A stretch of 64,000 nucleotides of DNA from Micromonospora sp. NBC_00421 (GCF_036017915.1 NZ_CP107929.1:6871001-6935000), one strand, 5' to 3'. Shown: positions 33,557-42,394, numbered from the stretch's first letter. Numbers and translations are program-made. Notes: generated from the sequence alone by a model not told the origin.

Positions 33557-34840
33557 ATGCGCATCGGCCTCGTCTGCGCGCACGCCGGGCCGTCCCGGCA
33601 CGCGGAAGGACCGCCCGTCGGCACCCACGAGCACGTCGCCCGGGTCGCCGGCGAGCTGGCCGGGCGCGGCCACGACGTCCGGCTGTACGAGCGGCGCGAA
33701 GACCCGGCCCTGCCGGCGAGCGTGGAGATCGACGGCTACCGGGTGGAACGGGTGCCCGTCGGCCCGGCCCGGCCCACCGCCACCGCCGAACTCGTCCCGT
33801 TCGTCCCCGAGTTCGGTAGCTGGTTGGCCGACCGCTGGGCCGGGGAGTGGACGCCCGAGGTGGTGCACGGTCACTACTGGCTCGGTGGTCTGGCCGCCGC
33901 ACACGCAGTCCGCGAAACGGATATTCCGGTGGTGCAGACCTTCCACTCGCTCGGCGTCGAACAACGGCGTCACCTCGGCCGGCAGTACGACGGCCCCGGT
34001 GAGCGGATACCGCTGGAGCGGGCGCTCACCCGGGCGGTGGACGTCGCCGTCGCCCAGTGCAACGACGAGGTCGACGAGCTGACCCGGATGGGGCTGCAAC
34101 GCACCTCGGTGGCGATGGTGCCGACCGGGGTGGACGTCGAGCGGTTCCATCCCGACGGCGAGGCGGCCCCCCGGGACCAGCGGGCCCGCATCCTCTCCGT
34201 CGGCGGGCTCTCCCCCGGGCACGGTCAGGACGACCTGATCCGGGCGATGCGGCTGGTCGGCGACGCGGAACTGGTGATCGCCGGGGGACCGCCGGCGGAC
34301 CAGTTGGCCACCCACGCGGAGGCCCGGCGGCTGCGGGACCTGGCCGAGCGCACCGGGGTCGCCGACCAGGTCATCCTGGTCGGCGCGGTGCCGCACGATC
34401 AACTGGCGACCTGGTACCGCTCCGCCGACGTGGTGGCCTGCACCCCGCACTACTCCTCCGCAGGGCGGGTGTCGCTGGAGGCGATGGCCTGCGGGGTGCC
34501 GGTGGTCGGCTATGCCATGGGCGGGATCGCCGACGCGGTGGTCGACGAGGTCACCGGCCGGCTGGTCCCCCCGGGCGACGTCCGGACGCTGGGCATGACG
34601 CTGCGCCGGCTGCTCGCCGACAACGCCGGGCGGTTCGCGTACGGGCACGCCGCGGTGGACCGGGTCCGGTGCAGCTACACCTGGGAGCGGACGGCCGGCG
34701 CGTTGGAACGGCTCTACGAGCGGGTGGTGGGCCGGCGAGCACCGGCCGAGGTGGCCGTCGAGGTGCCCGACACGGTGCCGGTCGAGGGCGACGTCGACGC
34801 TGCGGTCGAGGAGACGACCACCGGCCCGGTCGGGGTCTGA
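33557..34840 (+). CDS. GT4-family glycosyltransferase
   Basis: The 427-residue protein has a GT-B fold. Its N-terminal domain has GTHEHVARVAGELAGRGHDV and a His in VVHGHYWLGG. Its C-terminal domain has GVDVERFHPD, ILSVGGLSPGHGQDDLI and the E-x7-E motif region TPHYSSAGRVSLEAMACGVP. It transfers a nucleotide-activated sugar with retention; donor and acceptor are unknown. ATG 33557 follows TGGAGG. It stands alone, convergent with the EamA transporter gene 4 bases away. Confidence 0.88.
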   Translation: MRIGLVCAHAGPSRHAEGPPVGTHEHVARVAGELAGRGHDVRLYERREDPALPASVEIDGYRVERVPVGPARPTATAELVPFVPEFGSWLADRWAGEWTPEVVHGHYWLGGLAAAHAVRETDIPVVQTFHSLGVEQRRHLGRQYDGPGERIPLERALTRAVDVAVAQCNDEVDELTRMGLQRTSVAMVPTGVDVERFHPDGEAAPRDQRARILSVGGLSPGHGQDDLIRAMRLVGDAELVIAGGPPADQLATHAEARRLRDLAERTGVADQVILVGAVPHDQLATWYRSADVVACTPHYSSAGRVSLEAMACGVPVVGYAMGGIADAVVDEVTGRLVPPGDVRTLGMTLRRLLADNAGRFAYGHAAVDRVRCSYTWERTAGALERLYERVVGRRAPAEVAVEVPDTVPVEGDVDAAVEETTTGPVGV

Positions 34841-34844
34841 ACGG

Positions 34845-35732
34845 TCAGGTGTGGGGGACCGCGCCCACCATGGCGCGTTCCCGGGTCCGGGTCACCGAAT
34901 GGTGGTGCTGGGGTGCGGCGTACCGGGTGAGCCCGATCACCGAGGCGAGGGTGATCAGGAAGCCGACGGCGGCCAACCACTCCCGGCCCGGCCAGATCTT
35001 GTCGTCGAGCAGCAGCAGGCCGACGATCGCGGCGGGCACCGCTCCGGCGGCGTCCATCGCGGCGACGGCGGCCGTGGTGGAGCCGCGCTGCATGGCCAGA
35101 CCGAGCAGCAGCTGACCCACCAGCGAGTGGACGATCAGCAGGTAGAGCAGCGGATCCCGGACGAACGCCTCGGCCGACGGGGCGGAGGCGAGCGGCCGGG
35201 CGGCCACCGCGGCGGCGGAGAACGCCAGCCCGGCCAGTGAGCCGAGGGCCACCGAACCGGGTGCCCCGTGCAGGCGTACCGCGAAGAAACCGAGCAGCCC
35301 GATCACGCCGAGGGCCACCGTCAGCGCGATCAGGCCGGCGGTACCGAGCCCTTTCGAGGGGGCCGGCTGGGCGGAGAGCACCAGCGCGGTGATCCCGGCG
35401 AAGAGCAACACCAGCAGCGCCACCTCGGCGGCGGGCAGCCGCCACTTGAGCACCACCACCCCGAGCAGGGCGGTAACCCCCAGCCCGGCCGCCACGCTGG
35501 CCTGGACCAGGAACAACGGCAGGTCCCGGCGGGCCAGGAAGGCCAGCACGAAGCCGATCACCTGGCAGAGCAGCCCGATCAGGTACGTCCGGTGCCCGGC
35601 CAGCCGCAGCAGCAGCCCCGGGTCGAAGGTGTGGTGCACGGTCGTCCGGGCGGCGGCGACCGACTGGAGCATGTTGGCGAAGCCGTACGCGACGATCATC
35701 GCCGCGAGGAAGCACCAACCGGAGGACACCAC
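34845..35732 (-). CDS. DMT/EamA-type membrane transporter
   Basis: The 295-residue protein has about nine or ten hydrophobic helices across its length (FLAAMIVAYGFANMLQSVAA at the start, LLIVHSLVGQLLLGLAMQRG, AAVGFLITLASVIGLTRYA at the end). This matches small drug/metabolite exporters with duplicated EamA halves. Substrate unknown. A TATCCT box lies exactly 6 bases before GTG 35732, indicating a leaderless transcript starting at that codon. Confidence 0.78.
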   Translation of the reverse strand: MVSSGWCFLAAMIVAYGFANMLQSVAAARTTVHHTFDPGLLLRLAGHRTYLIGLLCQVIGFVLAFLARRDLPLFLVQASVAAGLGVTALLGVVVLKWRLPAAEVALLVLLFAGITALVLSAQPAPSKGLGTAGLIALTVALGVIGLLGFFAVRLHGAPGSVALGSLAGLAFSAAAVAARPLASAPSAEAFVRDPLLYLLIVHSLVGQLLLGLAMQRGSTTAAVAAMDAAGAVPAAIVGLLLLDDKIWPGREWLAAVGFLITLASVIGLTRYAAPQHHHSVTRTRERAMVGAVPHT

Positions 35733-35738
35733 CTGGCG

Positions 35739-35744
35739 AGGATA
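35739..35744 (-). promoter_or_regulatory. -10 box for leaderless EamA transcript
   Basis: TATCCT on the - strand is separated by 6 bases (CGCCAG) from GTG 35732, the spacing expected when transcription starts at the start codon. Confidence 0.45.
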
Positions 35745-35759
35745 AGGGGTTGCGTGGGT

Positions 35760-36578
35760 TCAGCGCGCGGCTGACCGACCCAGCCGGGAGAGGACCTCGG
35801 CGTGCAGCGGCCCGTTGGTGGCGATCGCACTGATCTCACCGGACGTCCTCCCACCAGGGGCGGGAACCCCGTCCCGGGTGGTGAGGGTGCCCCCCGCCGC
35901 GGTCACGATCGGCACCAGCGCGGCAATGTCCCAGAGCGACAACTCCGGCTCCACCATCACGTCGAGTGCCCCCTCGGCCAGCAACATGTAGCCGTAGAAG
36001 TCGCCGTACGCGCGGCTGCGCCAGGTGTCCCGCATCAACTGGAGCACCGCGTCCAGCCCACCGGCCGCCTCCCAACCGGTCAGTGACGAGTAGCAGAAGC
36101 TGGCGTCGGCGAGATCGCGTACCCCGGAGACCCGGATCGGTTCGCCGGAGGCGGCGTCCGGGCCGGCGTACGCCCCGATGCCGGGTGCCCCCCACCAGCG
36201 CCGGCCCAGGGCCGGGGCGGAAACCAGACCGGCCACCGGGCGATCCCCTTCCAGCAGCGCGATCAGGGTGGCCCAGACCGGCACCCCCCGGACGAAGTTC
36301 TTGGTGCCGTCGATCGGGTCGATCACCCAGCGCCGGTCGTCCGGGCCGGTCGCCGGCTGCTCGCCGTACTCCTCGCCGATCAGCCCGTCGTCCGGCCGGT
36401 GGGTGGCCAGCAACGCCCGGATGGCCCGCTCCACCGAGGTGTCCGCATCGGAGACGGGAGTCAGGTCCGGCTTGGCCGTCACCCGCAGATCCAGCGCCCG
36501 GAACCGGTCCATCGAAATGGCGTCCGCAGCATCCGCAAGCCGATGAGCAAGATCGATGTCGTCCGCATACCCCGTCAC
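35760..36578 (-). CDS. hisN: Histidinol-phosphatase HisN (inositol monophosphatase family)
   Basis: The 272-residue protein carries the metal-site motifs of the IMPase family: GLIGEEYGE, WVIDPIDGTKNFVRGVP and LSLWDIAALVP. The extended DGTKNFVRGVPVW and overall length fit the actinobacterial histidinol-phosphatase that performs the penultimate step of histidine synthesis; inositol phosphatase activity cannot be excluded. Upstream, the - strand is an unusual G-rich tract rather than a normal promoter region. Confidence 0.85.
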   Translation of the reverse strand: MTGYADDIDLAHRLADAADAISMDRFRALDLRVTAKPDLTPVSDADTSVERAIRALLATHRPDDGLIGEEYGEQPATGPDDRRWVIDPIDGTKNFVRGVPVWATLIALLEGDRPVAGLVSAPALGRRWWGAPGIGAYAGPDAASGEPIRVSGVRDLADASFCYSSLTGWEAAGGLDAVLQLMRDTWRSRAYGDFYGYMLLAEGALDVMVEPELSLWDIAALVPIVTAAGGTLTTRDGVPAPGGRTSGEISAIATNGPLHAEVLSRLGRSAAR

Positions 36579-36582
36579 CCCA

Positions 36583-36727
36583 GCACCCTAACCCCACCCA
36601 CCCCTTACCCCACCCACCCCTCTCCCCTCCCTCCCCGCCCTCGCCCACGCCCCCCGCCTCGCCCCCGCCCACGCCCCCCGCCTCGCCCTCGCCCACGCCT
36701 CCCGCCTCGCCCCCGCCCCCCGCCCCG
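36583..36727. repeat. Polypyrimidine (C-rich) low-complexity tract
   Basis: About 145 bases that are almost entirely C with scattered T, A and G, including repeated CCCACCC and CGCCCCCCGCCTCGCCC-like units. The - strand is correspondingly G-rich, with many runs of three or more G that could form quadruplexes just upstream of hisN. Reading frames across it encode only Pro/Arg/Thr runs and are not genes. Confidence 0.85.
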
Positions 36728-36868
36728 GTGATCAAGAGGTTTACGTCACCCAAACTCCCATTCCTGCCCCAAACTTCTTGATCACCGAGCACCACCGCCG
36801 TCCCACTCCCGTGATCAAGAGGTTTGCGTCACCTGGCGGCTGGAGTTTGACGGAAACCTCTTGATCAT
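36728..36868. repeat. Four copies of a GATCAAGAGG element in alternating orientation
   Basis: GTGATCAAGAGGTTT occurs at 36728-36742 (+), at 36771-36785 inverted with one change, at 36811-36825 (+) and at 36854-36868 inverted with one change. The + copies continue with A/G-CGTCACC. They form two inverted pairs with arms of about 15 bases and loops of about 28 bases, in the gap between rsgA and hisN. They look like a repetitive extragenic palindrome. The structure could also terminate rsgA. Confidence 0.85.
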
Positions 36869-36870
36869 CG

Positions 36871-36910
36871 GGGCAGGGCAGGGCAGGGCAGGGCAGGGCA
36901 GGGCAGGGCA
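36871..36910 (+). repeat. (GGGCA)8 microsatellite
   Basis: Eight perfect tandem GGGCA units, followed by GGGTGGGGG, lie immediately after the rsgA stop codon. The run offers many G3 tracts for quadruplex formation on the + strand and is expected to vary in copy number. Confidence 0.95.
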
Positions 36911-36919
36911 GGGTGGGGG

Positions 36920-37999
36920 TTATGAGCCGGCCAGGGGGTCGCCGGGGTTGCGTTCGGGTTCGTGGGGGTCGACGTCGCCGGACCGGGAGGCCAGCAGCCG
37001 ACGGTACGAGGCCAGCCGGCGCTGGTCGGCCTTGCCGGTGGCCACCCAGGCGTCCAGGGCGCAGTCCGCCTCGTCCGGGGTGTGCGGGCAGTTAGGCGGG
37101 CAGTCCAGCGTCCCCTCCACCAGGTCGGGGAAGCCGTGCAGCAGGCTCTCCGCCGAGACGTGGGCCAGCCCGAAGCTGCGTACCCCGGGGGTGTCCACGA
37201 TCCAGCCCGGGTCGCCCTCGGCATCGGGGGTACGCGGCAGCCGCAACGCCACCGCGCTGGTGGAGGTGTGCCGGCCCCGGCCGATCGCGCTGACCACGCC
37301 GACCGCCCGCAGCGCCTCCGGCACCAGCCGGTTGACCAGGGTCGACTTGCCGACCCCGGAGTGCCCCACCAGCACCGACACCCGGCCGGCGAGCAGGGCG
37401 CGCAGCGCGTCCAGGTCGGAGTCCGGCCGAACCAGCACGTACCGCAGTTCCAGCTCGGCGTAGTAGCCGACCACCTGGTCCGGGCCGGCCAGGTCGGCCT
37501 TGGTCAGGCAGAGCAGCGGCTCGATGCCGGCGTCGTACGCGGCGACCAGGCAGCGGTCGATGAACCCGGTCCGGGGTGGCGGGTCGGCCAGCGCGCTGAC
37601 GATCACCAGTTGGTCGGCGTTGGCGACCACCACCCGTTCATGCCGCCCCTCGGCGGTGTTCTCGTCGTCGTCGGCGGTACGCCGCAACGCCGAACGCCGC
37701 TCGACGATCCGGACGATCCGGGCGAGGGCCCCGTCCGCGCCGGAGACGTCCCCGACCAGGCTCACCCGGTCGCCGACCACCACCGACTTGCGGCCCAGTT
37801 CGCGGGCCCGCATGGCGGTGATCGCGCCGTCGTCGGGGGCGTCCGGGAGCACACAGGTGTACCGGCCACGGTCGACGGCGATCACGAACCCGTCCACCGC
37901 GTCGTCGTGCCGGGGGCGGGTGCGGGTACGCGGACGCGAGGACCGGCCGGGACGGACCCGTACGTCCTCCTCGTCGTACTCCCGTCGTTTGGTCGTCAG
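36920..37999 (-). CDS. rsgA: Ribosome small-subunit-dependent GTPase A (RsgA), CTG start proposed
   Basis: The circularly permuted GTPase has an OB-fold (residues about 35-90), G4 TKAD, G1 GHSGVGKST, G3 DTPGVR, and a C-terminal zinc motif CPPNCPHTPDEADC. It helps mature the 30S subunit. GTG 37897 would start right at DGFVIAVDRGRYTC, but the frame upstream reads TTKRREYDEEDVRVRPGR and RPRTRTRPRHDD, the basic N-terminal tail typical of actinobacterial RsgA. The only NTG at its head is CTG 37999, 10 bases after GGAGG. The start at 37999 gives 359 residues and leaves 19 bases after aroA. Confidence 0.88.
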   Translation of the reverse strand: MTTKRREYDEEDVRVRPGRSSRPRTRTRPRHDDAVDGFVIAVDRGRYTCVLPDAPDDGAITAMRARELGRKSVVVGDRVSLVGDVSGADGALARIVRIVERRSALRRTADDDENTAEGRHERVVVANADQLVIVSALADPPPRTGFIDRCLVAAYDAGIEPLLCLTKADLAGPDQVVGYYAELELRYVLVRPDSDLDALRALLAGRVSVLVGHSGVGKSTLVNRLVPEALRAVGVVSAIGRGRHTSTSAVALRLPRTPDAEGDPGWIVDTPGVRSFGLAHVSAESLLHGFPDLVEGTLDCPPNCPHTPDEADCALDAWVATGKADQRRLASYRRLLASRSGDVDPHEPERNPGDPLAGS

Positions 38000-38018
38000 G
38001 ACCCTGCCCCCTCCGCCG

Positions 38019-39320
38019 TCAGCTCTTGTCGGTCACCATCGCCGACCATAGTGCCGGGAACTCCGGCATGGTCTTCGAGGTGCACGACACGTCGTCCACC
38101 TCGATGCCCCCGACGACGAGCCCGACCACCGCGGCGGCGTGCGCCATCCGGTGGTCGGCGTGGGTGCGGAAGGTGCCGCCGCGCAGCGGCCGGGGCCGGA
38201 TCTCCAGCCCGTCGGCGGTCTCGGTCAGGTCGGCGCCGAGCGCGGTGAACCCGCGGGCCAGCGCGGCGAGCCGGTCGGTCTCGTGCCCCCGGATGTGCCC
38301 GACCCCGGTGAAGGTCGACGGCGAGTCGGCCAGCAGGGCCAGCGCGGTCATCACCGGGGTCAGCTCGCTGACGTCGGACAGGTCGGCGGAGAGTCCGTGC
38401 ACCGTGCCCGTGCCCCGGACGGTCAGCCCTTCGGTGGTCAGGGCCACCTCGCCGCCCATCCGGTGCAGCAGCGAGCGGAGCTGTTCGACCGGCTGGACGC
38501 TGCTGTGCGGCCACCCCTGCAACGTCACCTCACCGCCGGTGACCAGGGCGGCGGCGAAGAACGGGACCGCACCGGAGAGATCGGGCTCGATCTCCCAGCC
38601 CCGACCGGCCAACGGCCCCGGCTCGACCACCCAGACGTCGGGGACGCTGTCGTCGACGGCCGCCCCGGCGGCCCGCAGCATCTGCACCGTCATCCGCAGG
38701 TGCGGGGCGGACGGCACCGGTGGCCCCTCGTGCCGGACCACCACGCCCCGGTCGAAGCGCGCCCCGGCGAGCAGCAGGCCGGAGACGAGCTGACTGGAGG
38801 CGGAGGCGTCGATCACCACCTCGCCGCCGGTGACCCGGCCGCCACCCTGCACCACCAGGGGCAGGCTGCCGGTGGCCGGCGTCTCGATCCGGACGCCGAG
38901 TGAGCGCAGCGCGCCGATCAGCGGGCCGAGCGGTCGGACCCGGGCCTGCGGGTCGCCGTCGAAGGTGACCCGCCCCTCGGTGAGGCCGGCGACCGGCGGG
39001 ACGAACCGCATCACCGTGCCGGCGAGACCCACGTCGACGTGGGCCGGGCCGACCAGCGGGTGCGGCCGGACCAGCCAGCGCTCGTCGTCGGAGACCGAGA
39101 CGTGCGCGCCCATCGCACGCAGCCCACCCGCCATCAACTCGGTGTCCCGGGCCCGCAGCGGCCCGTGCAGCGTCGACGGGCCGCCGGCCAGGGCGCTGAG
39201 CACCAGGGCCCTGGCGGTCATCGACTTCGAGCCGGGCAGGCGCAGTGTCGCCGTGACCGGGTCACCGGCGGTCGGCGCGGTCCAGGGTTGTTGCGCACGG
39301 GCGGCGGTCAGGTTTCCCAC
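38019..39320 (-). CDS. aroA: 3-phosphoshikimate 1-carboxyvinyltransferase (EPSP synthase)
   Basis: The 433-residue protein has LPGSKSMTARALVLSALA (shikimate-3-phosphate site), a GLAGTVMRFV motif where many enzymes have NAGTAxR, then SSQLVSGLLLAG, HRMAHAAAVVGL and a C-terminal KTMPEFPALW. It catalyses the sixth step of the shikimate pathway. GTG 39320 is chosen. It is followed by rsgA after 19 bases, so the two are probably one transcript, an arrangement I recall from other actinobacteria. Confidence 0.93.
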   Translation of the reverse strand: MGNLTAARAQQPWTAPTAGDPVTATLRLPGSKSMTARALVLSALAGGPSTLHGPLRARDTELMAGGLRAMGAHVSVSDDERWLVRPHPLVGPAHVDVGLAGTVMRFVPPVAGLTEGRVTFDGDPQARVRPLGPLIGALRSLGVRIETPATGSLPLVVQGGGRVTGGEVVIDASASSQLVSGLLLAGARFDRGVVVRHEGPPVPSAPHLRMTVQMLRAAGAAVDDSVPDVWVVEPGPLAGRGWEIEPDLSGAVPFFAAALVTGGEVTLQGWPHSSVQPVEQLRSLLHRMGGEVALTTEGLTVRGTGTVHGLSADLSDVSELTPVMTALALLADSPSTFTGVGHIRGHETDRLAALARGFTALGADLTETADGLEIRPRPLRGGTFRTHADHRMAHAAAVVGLVVGGIEVDDVSCTSKTMPEFPALWSAMVTDKS

Positions 39321-39422
39321 GGTCGCATTCTGCCAACCCGGTGGGGCCGTCGGGCCGACTGCCGGGGTGACTCCCGGTTGGCGGGACAGCCGACGGCGGC
39401 GCGGGGCGTTACCGTGGGCGCC

Positions 39423-40121
39423 ATGTGCGGCAGGTACGCGACCACCCGGAGCGCCGGGGACCTGAGCGCCGTCTTCGAGTCGTCCGACGACACCGACGGC
39501 GGGCTCCGGCCCGACCACAACGTCGCCCCGACCGATCCGGTGCCGGTGGTCCGGGTCGACGCGGAGCAGGGGCGGGTGCTCTCGGTCGGCCGCTGGGGGC
39601 TGGTGCCGCACTGGGCCAAGTCGGCCAGCGGGGCGGCCCGCATGATCAACGCGCGGGCCGAGACGGTCGCCACCAGCCGGGCGTACGCGGTGCCGTTCGC
39701 CCGCCGGCGCTGCCTGGTCCCGGCCGACGGCTGGTACGAGTGGGTACGTCTGGCCGGTGGCGGCAAGCAGCCGTACTTCATGACCCCGCACGACGGGTCG
39801 GTGCTGGCGCTGGCCGGCATCTGGTCGCGATGGGAGTCGCTGCTCACCTTCAGCGTGCTCACCACGGCAGCGGTGGGTGAGCTGGCCGAGGTGCACGACC
39901 GGATGCCGTTGCTGTTGCCCGCCGACCGCTGGGCGGACTGGCTGGCCCCGGCCGACGATCCGGCGGCGCTGCTCGTCCCGCCGCCGCCGCAGTGGCTCGA
40001 CGGGCTGGAGATCAGGCCGGTCGGGCCGGCGGTCGGCGACGTCCGCAACGACGGCCCAGGGCTGATCGAGCGGGTGCCGGTGGACCGGGAACGCTCCCAG
40101 GAGGAGAGCGCGCTGTTCTGA
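39423..40121 (+). CDS. SRAP-family protein (YedK/HMCES-like abasic-site protease)
   Basis: The 232-residue protein has the catalytic Cys2 exposed after Met removal (MCGRYATT), an Asn in DHNVAPT, WGLVPHWAK, MINARAET, the Glu of GWYEW and the His of VHDRMPLLL. These residues form the thiazolidine crosslink to abasic DNA that protects single-stranded DNA. A TACCGT box lies 7 bases before ATG 39423, suggesting a leaderless mRNA. Divergent from aroA. Confidence 0.93.
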   Translation: MCGRYATTRSAGDLSAVFESSDDTDGGLRPDHNVAPTDPVPVVRVDAEQGRVLSVGRWGLVPHWAKSASGAARMINARAETVATSRAYAVPFARRRCLVPADGWYEWVRLAGGGKQPYFMTPHDGSVLALAGIWSRWESLLTFSVLTTAAVGELAEVHDRMPLLLPADRWADWLAPADDPAALLVPPPPQWLDGLEIRPVGPAVGDVRNDGPGLIERVPVDRERSQEESALF

Positions 40122-40321
40122 AGGCCATTGGTGACATAGTCGCGTACCAATTGCCAGAGTTCTGGGCGAAACGTCGCTCGGATCTTCGGCCATCTTTCCG
40201 GCAGACCCCTTGTCCCGGTGGCCGACGGTGCGATAGAACACAGCGCTGGCACTGGGAGCGTCTTCGCGCAGTGTGAACGACGCCCGTCGATCTTGCCGGT
40301 CCCACGGGGGAGGTGGGTGTG

Positions 40322-40714
40322 ATGACCCGGGCGCGTATGCCCCGTCCGCACGAGGTGGCCGCCGCACGGCGAGATCCTCGATTGTTACGGGCGTTGCGGG
40401 ACCGCCGTTCCGACGATGCCTGGCGGACCAGAGGAACCTGCCAGAGTGTGGACCCGGAGACGTTCTTTCCGGCGCCCAACGAACCGGCCGACGCGGCCGT
40501 CTCGCTCTGCCGCAGCTGTGACGTCCAGGGTTCCTGTCTGGCCTGGGCATTGGAGGTGGGAGACACCCACGGGGTGTGGGGCGGCACCACGCCCCGCGAG
40601 CGTCGGGCCATGCTTGTCGCCTGGCGCGGCGAGGTCGAGTCCGATCCCGACGCCGCCGACGCCGCCGGCCCACCGGTGCGGGACCGGCTGCTCACCCTGG
40701 TGCCGTTGAGCTGA
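40322..40714 (+). CDS. WhiB-family iron-sulfur regulator
   Basis: The 130-residue protein has four cluster ligands Cys40, Cys63, Cys66 and Cys72 (C-x22-C-x2-C-x5-C) and the GVWGG turn followed by TPRERRAM, as in all WhiB proteins. N-terminal (1-35) and C-terminal (105-130) extensions distinguish it from the short WhiB1 at 61886. ATG 40322 follows GGGGGAGG at 40306-40313; GTG 40319 is also possible, while GTG 40313 overlaps the Shine-Dalgarno sequence. Target genes unknown. Confidence 0.9.
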   Translation: MTRARMPRPHEVAAARRDPRLLRALRDRRSDDAWRTRGTCQSVDPETFFPAPNEPADAAVSLCRSCDVQGSCLAWALEVGDTHGVWGGTTPRERRAMLVAWRGEVESDPDAADAAGPPVRDRLLTLVPLS

Positions 40715-40746
40715 TCCGTCCGACGGCGACGGCGCAGAATGACCAG

Positions 40747-41349
40747 GTGCCGCACCTCGACACCCCCCGCGGCCCGGCCCGGGTCGACACCGACCTGCCG
40801 GCCGGTCCACCGACGTCCCTGCTCGTGCTCGGGCACGGGGCCGGTGGGGCGGTGGACGCGCCTGACCTGCTCGCCCTGCGTGACGCCGCGTGGGGGGCCG
40901 GGGCGGTGGTGGCCCGGGTGACCCAGCCATACCGGGTGGCCGGCCGCCGGGCCCCGGCCCCGGCCGGTCACCTGGACGAGGCGTGGACGGCGGTGCTGGC
41001 CGTGCTGCGGAGCCGACATCCCGGCGTACCGCTGCTTGTCGGCGGGCGGTCCAGCGGCGCCCGGGTGGCCTGCCGGACGGCGCGTGCGGTGGGCGCGGTC
41101 GGGGTGGTCGCGTTGGCCTTCCCGCTGCACCCGCCCGGCCGACCGGAGCGCTCCCGGGCCGACGAGCTGGTCACCGGGCTGCCGACGCTTGTCGTCAACG
41201 GTGACCGGGACCCGTTCGGGGTACCCGCCGCCGGTGGGTCGGTCGAGGTGGTGGTGCGCCGTGGCGAACGGCACGACCTACGTCAGGACCCGGCCGGCGT
41301 GGCCGACGTGGTGCTCACCTGGTTGCGCGCCCACCAGTGGGCGCGCTGA
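40747..41349 (+). CDS. Alpha/beta hydrolase (KANL3/Tex30-type)
   Basis: The 200-residue protein has a small alpha/beta hydrolase fold with LVLGHGAGG, nucleophile Ser in GGRSSGARVA, Asp in VNGDRDPFG and His in RRGERHDLR. Substrate unknown. The start is GTG 40747, with CAGAAT ending 6 bases upstream, so the mRNA may be leaderless. Homologues are often annotated as hydrolases of the dienelactone hydrolase group. Confidence 0.8.
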   Translation: MPHLDTPRGPARVDTDLPAGPPTSLLVLGHGAGGAVDAPDLLALRDAAWGAGAVVARVTQPYRVAGRRAPAPAGHLDEAWTAVLAVLRSRHPGVPLLVGGRSSGARVACRTARAVGAVGVVALAFPLHPPGRPERSRADELVTGLPTLVVNGDRDPFGVPAAGGSVEVVVRRGERHDLRQDPAGVADVVLTWLRAHQWAR

Positions 41350-41505
41350 CCCCGGGTCACCCGTTTCCGCCCCGGCGGACCCGTCGTTGCATCCGATGGT
41401 GTCGGCCTTCCGGTTCGGGCGGTCGGGACCGTCCCTCCCAGGCCCTTCCTGGTCCCAGCCCCCGGTAGCCGACCGGCGGGCCGGGACCAGGAGCGGGAGG
41501 CCGGT

Positions 41506-41532
41506 GGAATGTCCGGCCCACGGTCGGGCGTT
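41506..41532 (+). promoter_or_regulatory. SigR-type promoter upstream of sigR
   Basis: GGAAT (41506-41510) and GTT (41530-41532) are separated by 19 bases, close to the GGAAT-N18-GTT pattern of SigR/SigH promoters. It lies 40 bases before the upstream GTG (41572) of sigR, which fits autoregulation as in Streptomyces coelicolor. Confidence 0.6.
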
Positions 41533-41571
41533 ACGACTCCCGGACGAGGAATCTGGCGAGGGGGGTGACCG

Positions 41572-42393
41572 GTGCCGACCGAGACACGGAGCCGGGAGCG
41601 TGACGAGCGGGACGCGCGGCAGCTCAGACGGCTGTTGGACGGCCCGGACTGGCCGGCGGTGGGGACCGGCCCCGGGGTGGTGAGCACCAGCACACCCGGC
41701 GGAACCGAAGCTGCGGACCGGTTCGTCCGCGTATCCTCGGCGGGACAGCATCCGACGCGAGGGGATGTGCGGTTGACCACCGAGAAGACGGACGAGCGCA
41801 GGGCCCGCTTCGAGCGGGACGCGATGCCCTTCGTCGATCAGCTCTACGCTGCCGGGCTGCGGATGACGCGGAACCCGGCAGATGCCGAGGACCTGGTCCA
41901 GGAGACGTACCTGAAGGCGTACGCCGCCTTCCACCAGTTCGAGCAGGGCACCAACCTGAAGGCCTGGCTCTACCGGATCCTGACCAACACCTACATCAAC
42001 TCCTACCGCAAGCGGCAGCGCCAACCCATCCAGGCGCCCACCGAGGAGATCACCGACTGGCAGCTCGCCGAGGCCGAGTCGCACACCTCCAGCGGGCTGC
42101 GGTCGGCCGAGACCGAGGCGCTGGACCGGTTGCCGGACAGCGACGTCAAGGACGCGCTCCAGCAGTTGCCGGAGGAGTTCCGCCTGGCGGTCTACCTGAC
42201 CGATGTCGAGGGCTTCTCGTACAAGGAGGTCGCCGACATCATGGGCACGCCGATCGGCACCGTGATGTCCCGGTTGCACCGCGGGCGTCGCAATCTGCGC
42301 AAGCTGCTCGAGCGGTACGCCGCGGAGCGCGGCTTCAGCGCCGCGCAGCCCGCGAAGGGCTCGACCGCCACCGCTGCCAGCCGGGAGGTGTGA
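41572..42393 (+). CDS. sigR: RNA polymerase sigma factor SigR (SigH), long and short forms possible
   Basis: The long form has 273 residues. Region 2 ([56 protein letters not shown]) and region 4 ([40 protein letters not shown]) match the thiol-stress sigma factor SigR/SigH. GTG 41572, after a G-rich Shine-Dalgarno, adds 65 residues before a second GTG (41767, [12 protein letters not shown]) where typical short SigR begins. Streptomyces makes an unstable longer SigR' from such an upstream start, transcribed from its own promoter. It controls redox-buffering genes. The anti-sigma gene follows after 1 base. Confidence 0.9.
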   Translation: MPTETRSRERDERDARQLRRLLDGPDWPAVGTGPGVVSTSTPGGTEAADRFVRVSSAGQHPTRGDVRLTTEKTDERRARFERDAMPFVDQLYAAGLRMTRNPADAEDLVQETYLKAYAAFHQFEQGTNLKAWLYRILTNTYINSYRKRQRQPIQAPTEEITDWQLAEAESHTSSGLRSAETEALDRLPDSDVKDALQQLPEEFRLAVYLTDVEGFSYKEVADIMGTPIGTVMSRLHRGRRNLRKLLERYAAERGFSAAQPAKGSTATAASREV

Positions 42394-42394
42394 C

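Noticed and set aside
36596..36781. Pro/Arg-rich frames in the C-rich tract
   Set aside because: They follow directly from the low-complexity DNA and have no natural protein character.
36811..36868. Possible CRISPR-like repeat
   Set aside because: The elements alternate in orientation with different spacings and there are only four; no cas genes are present.
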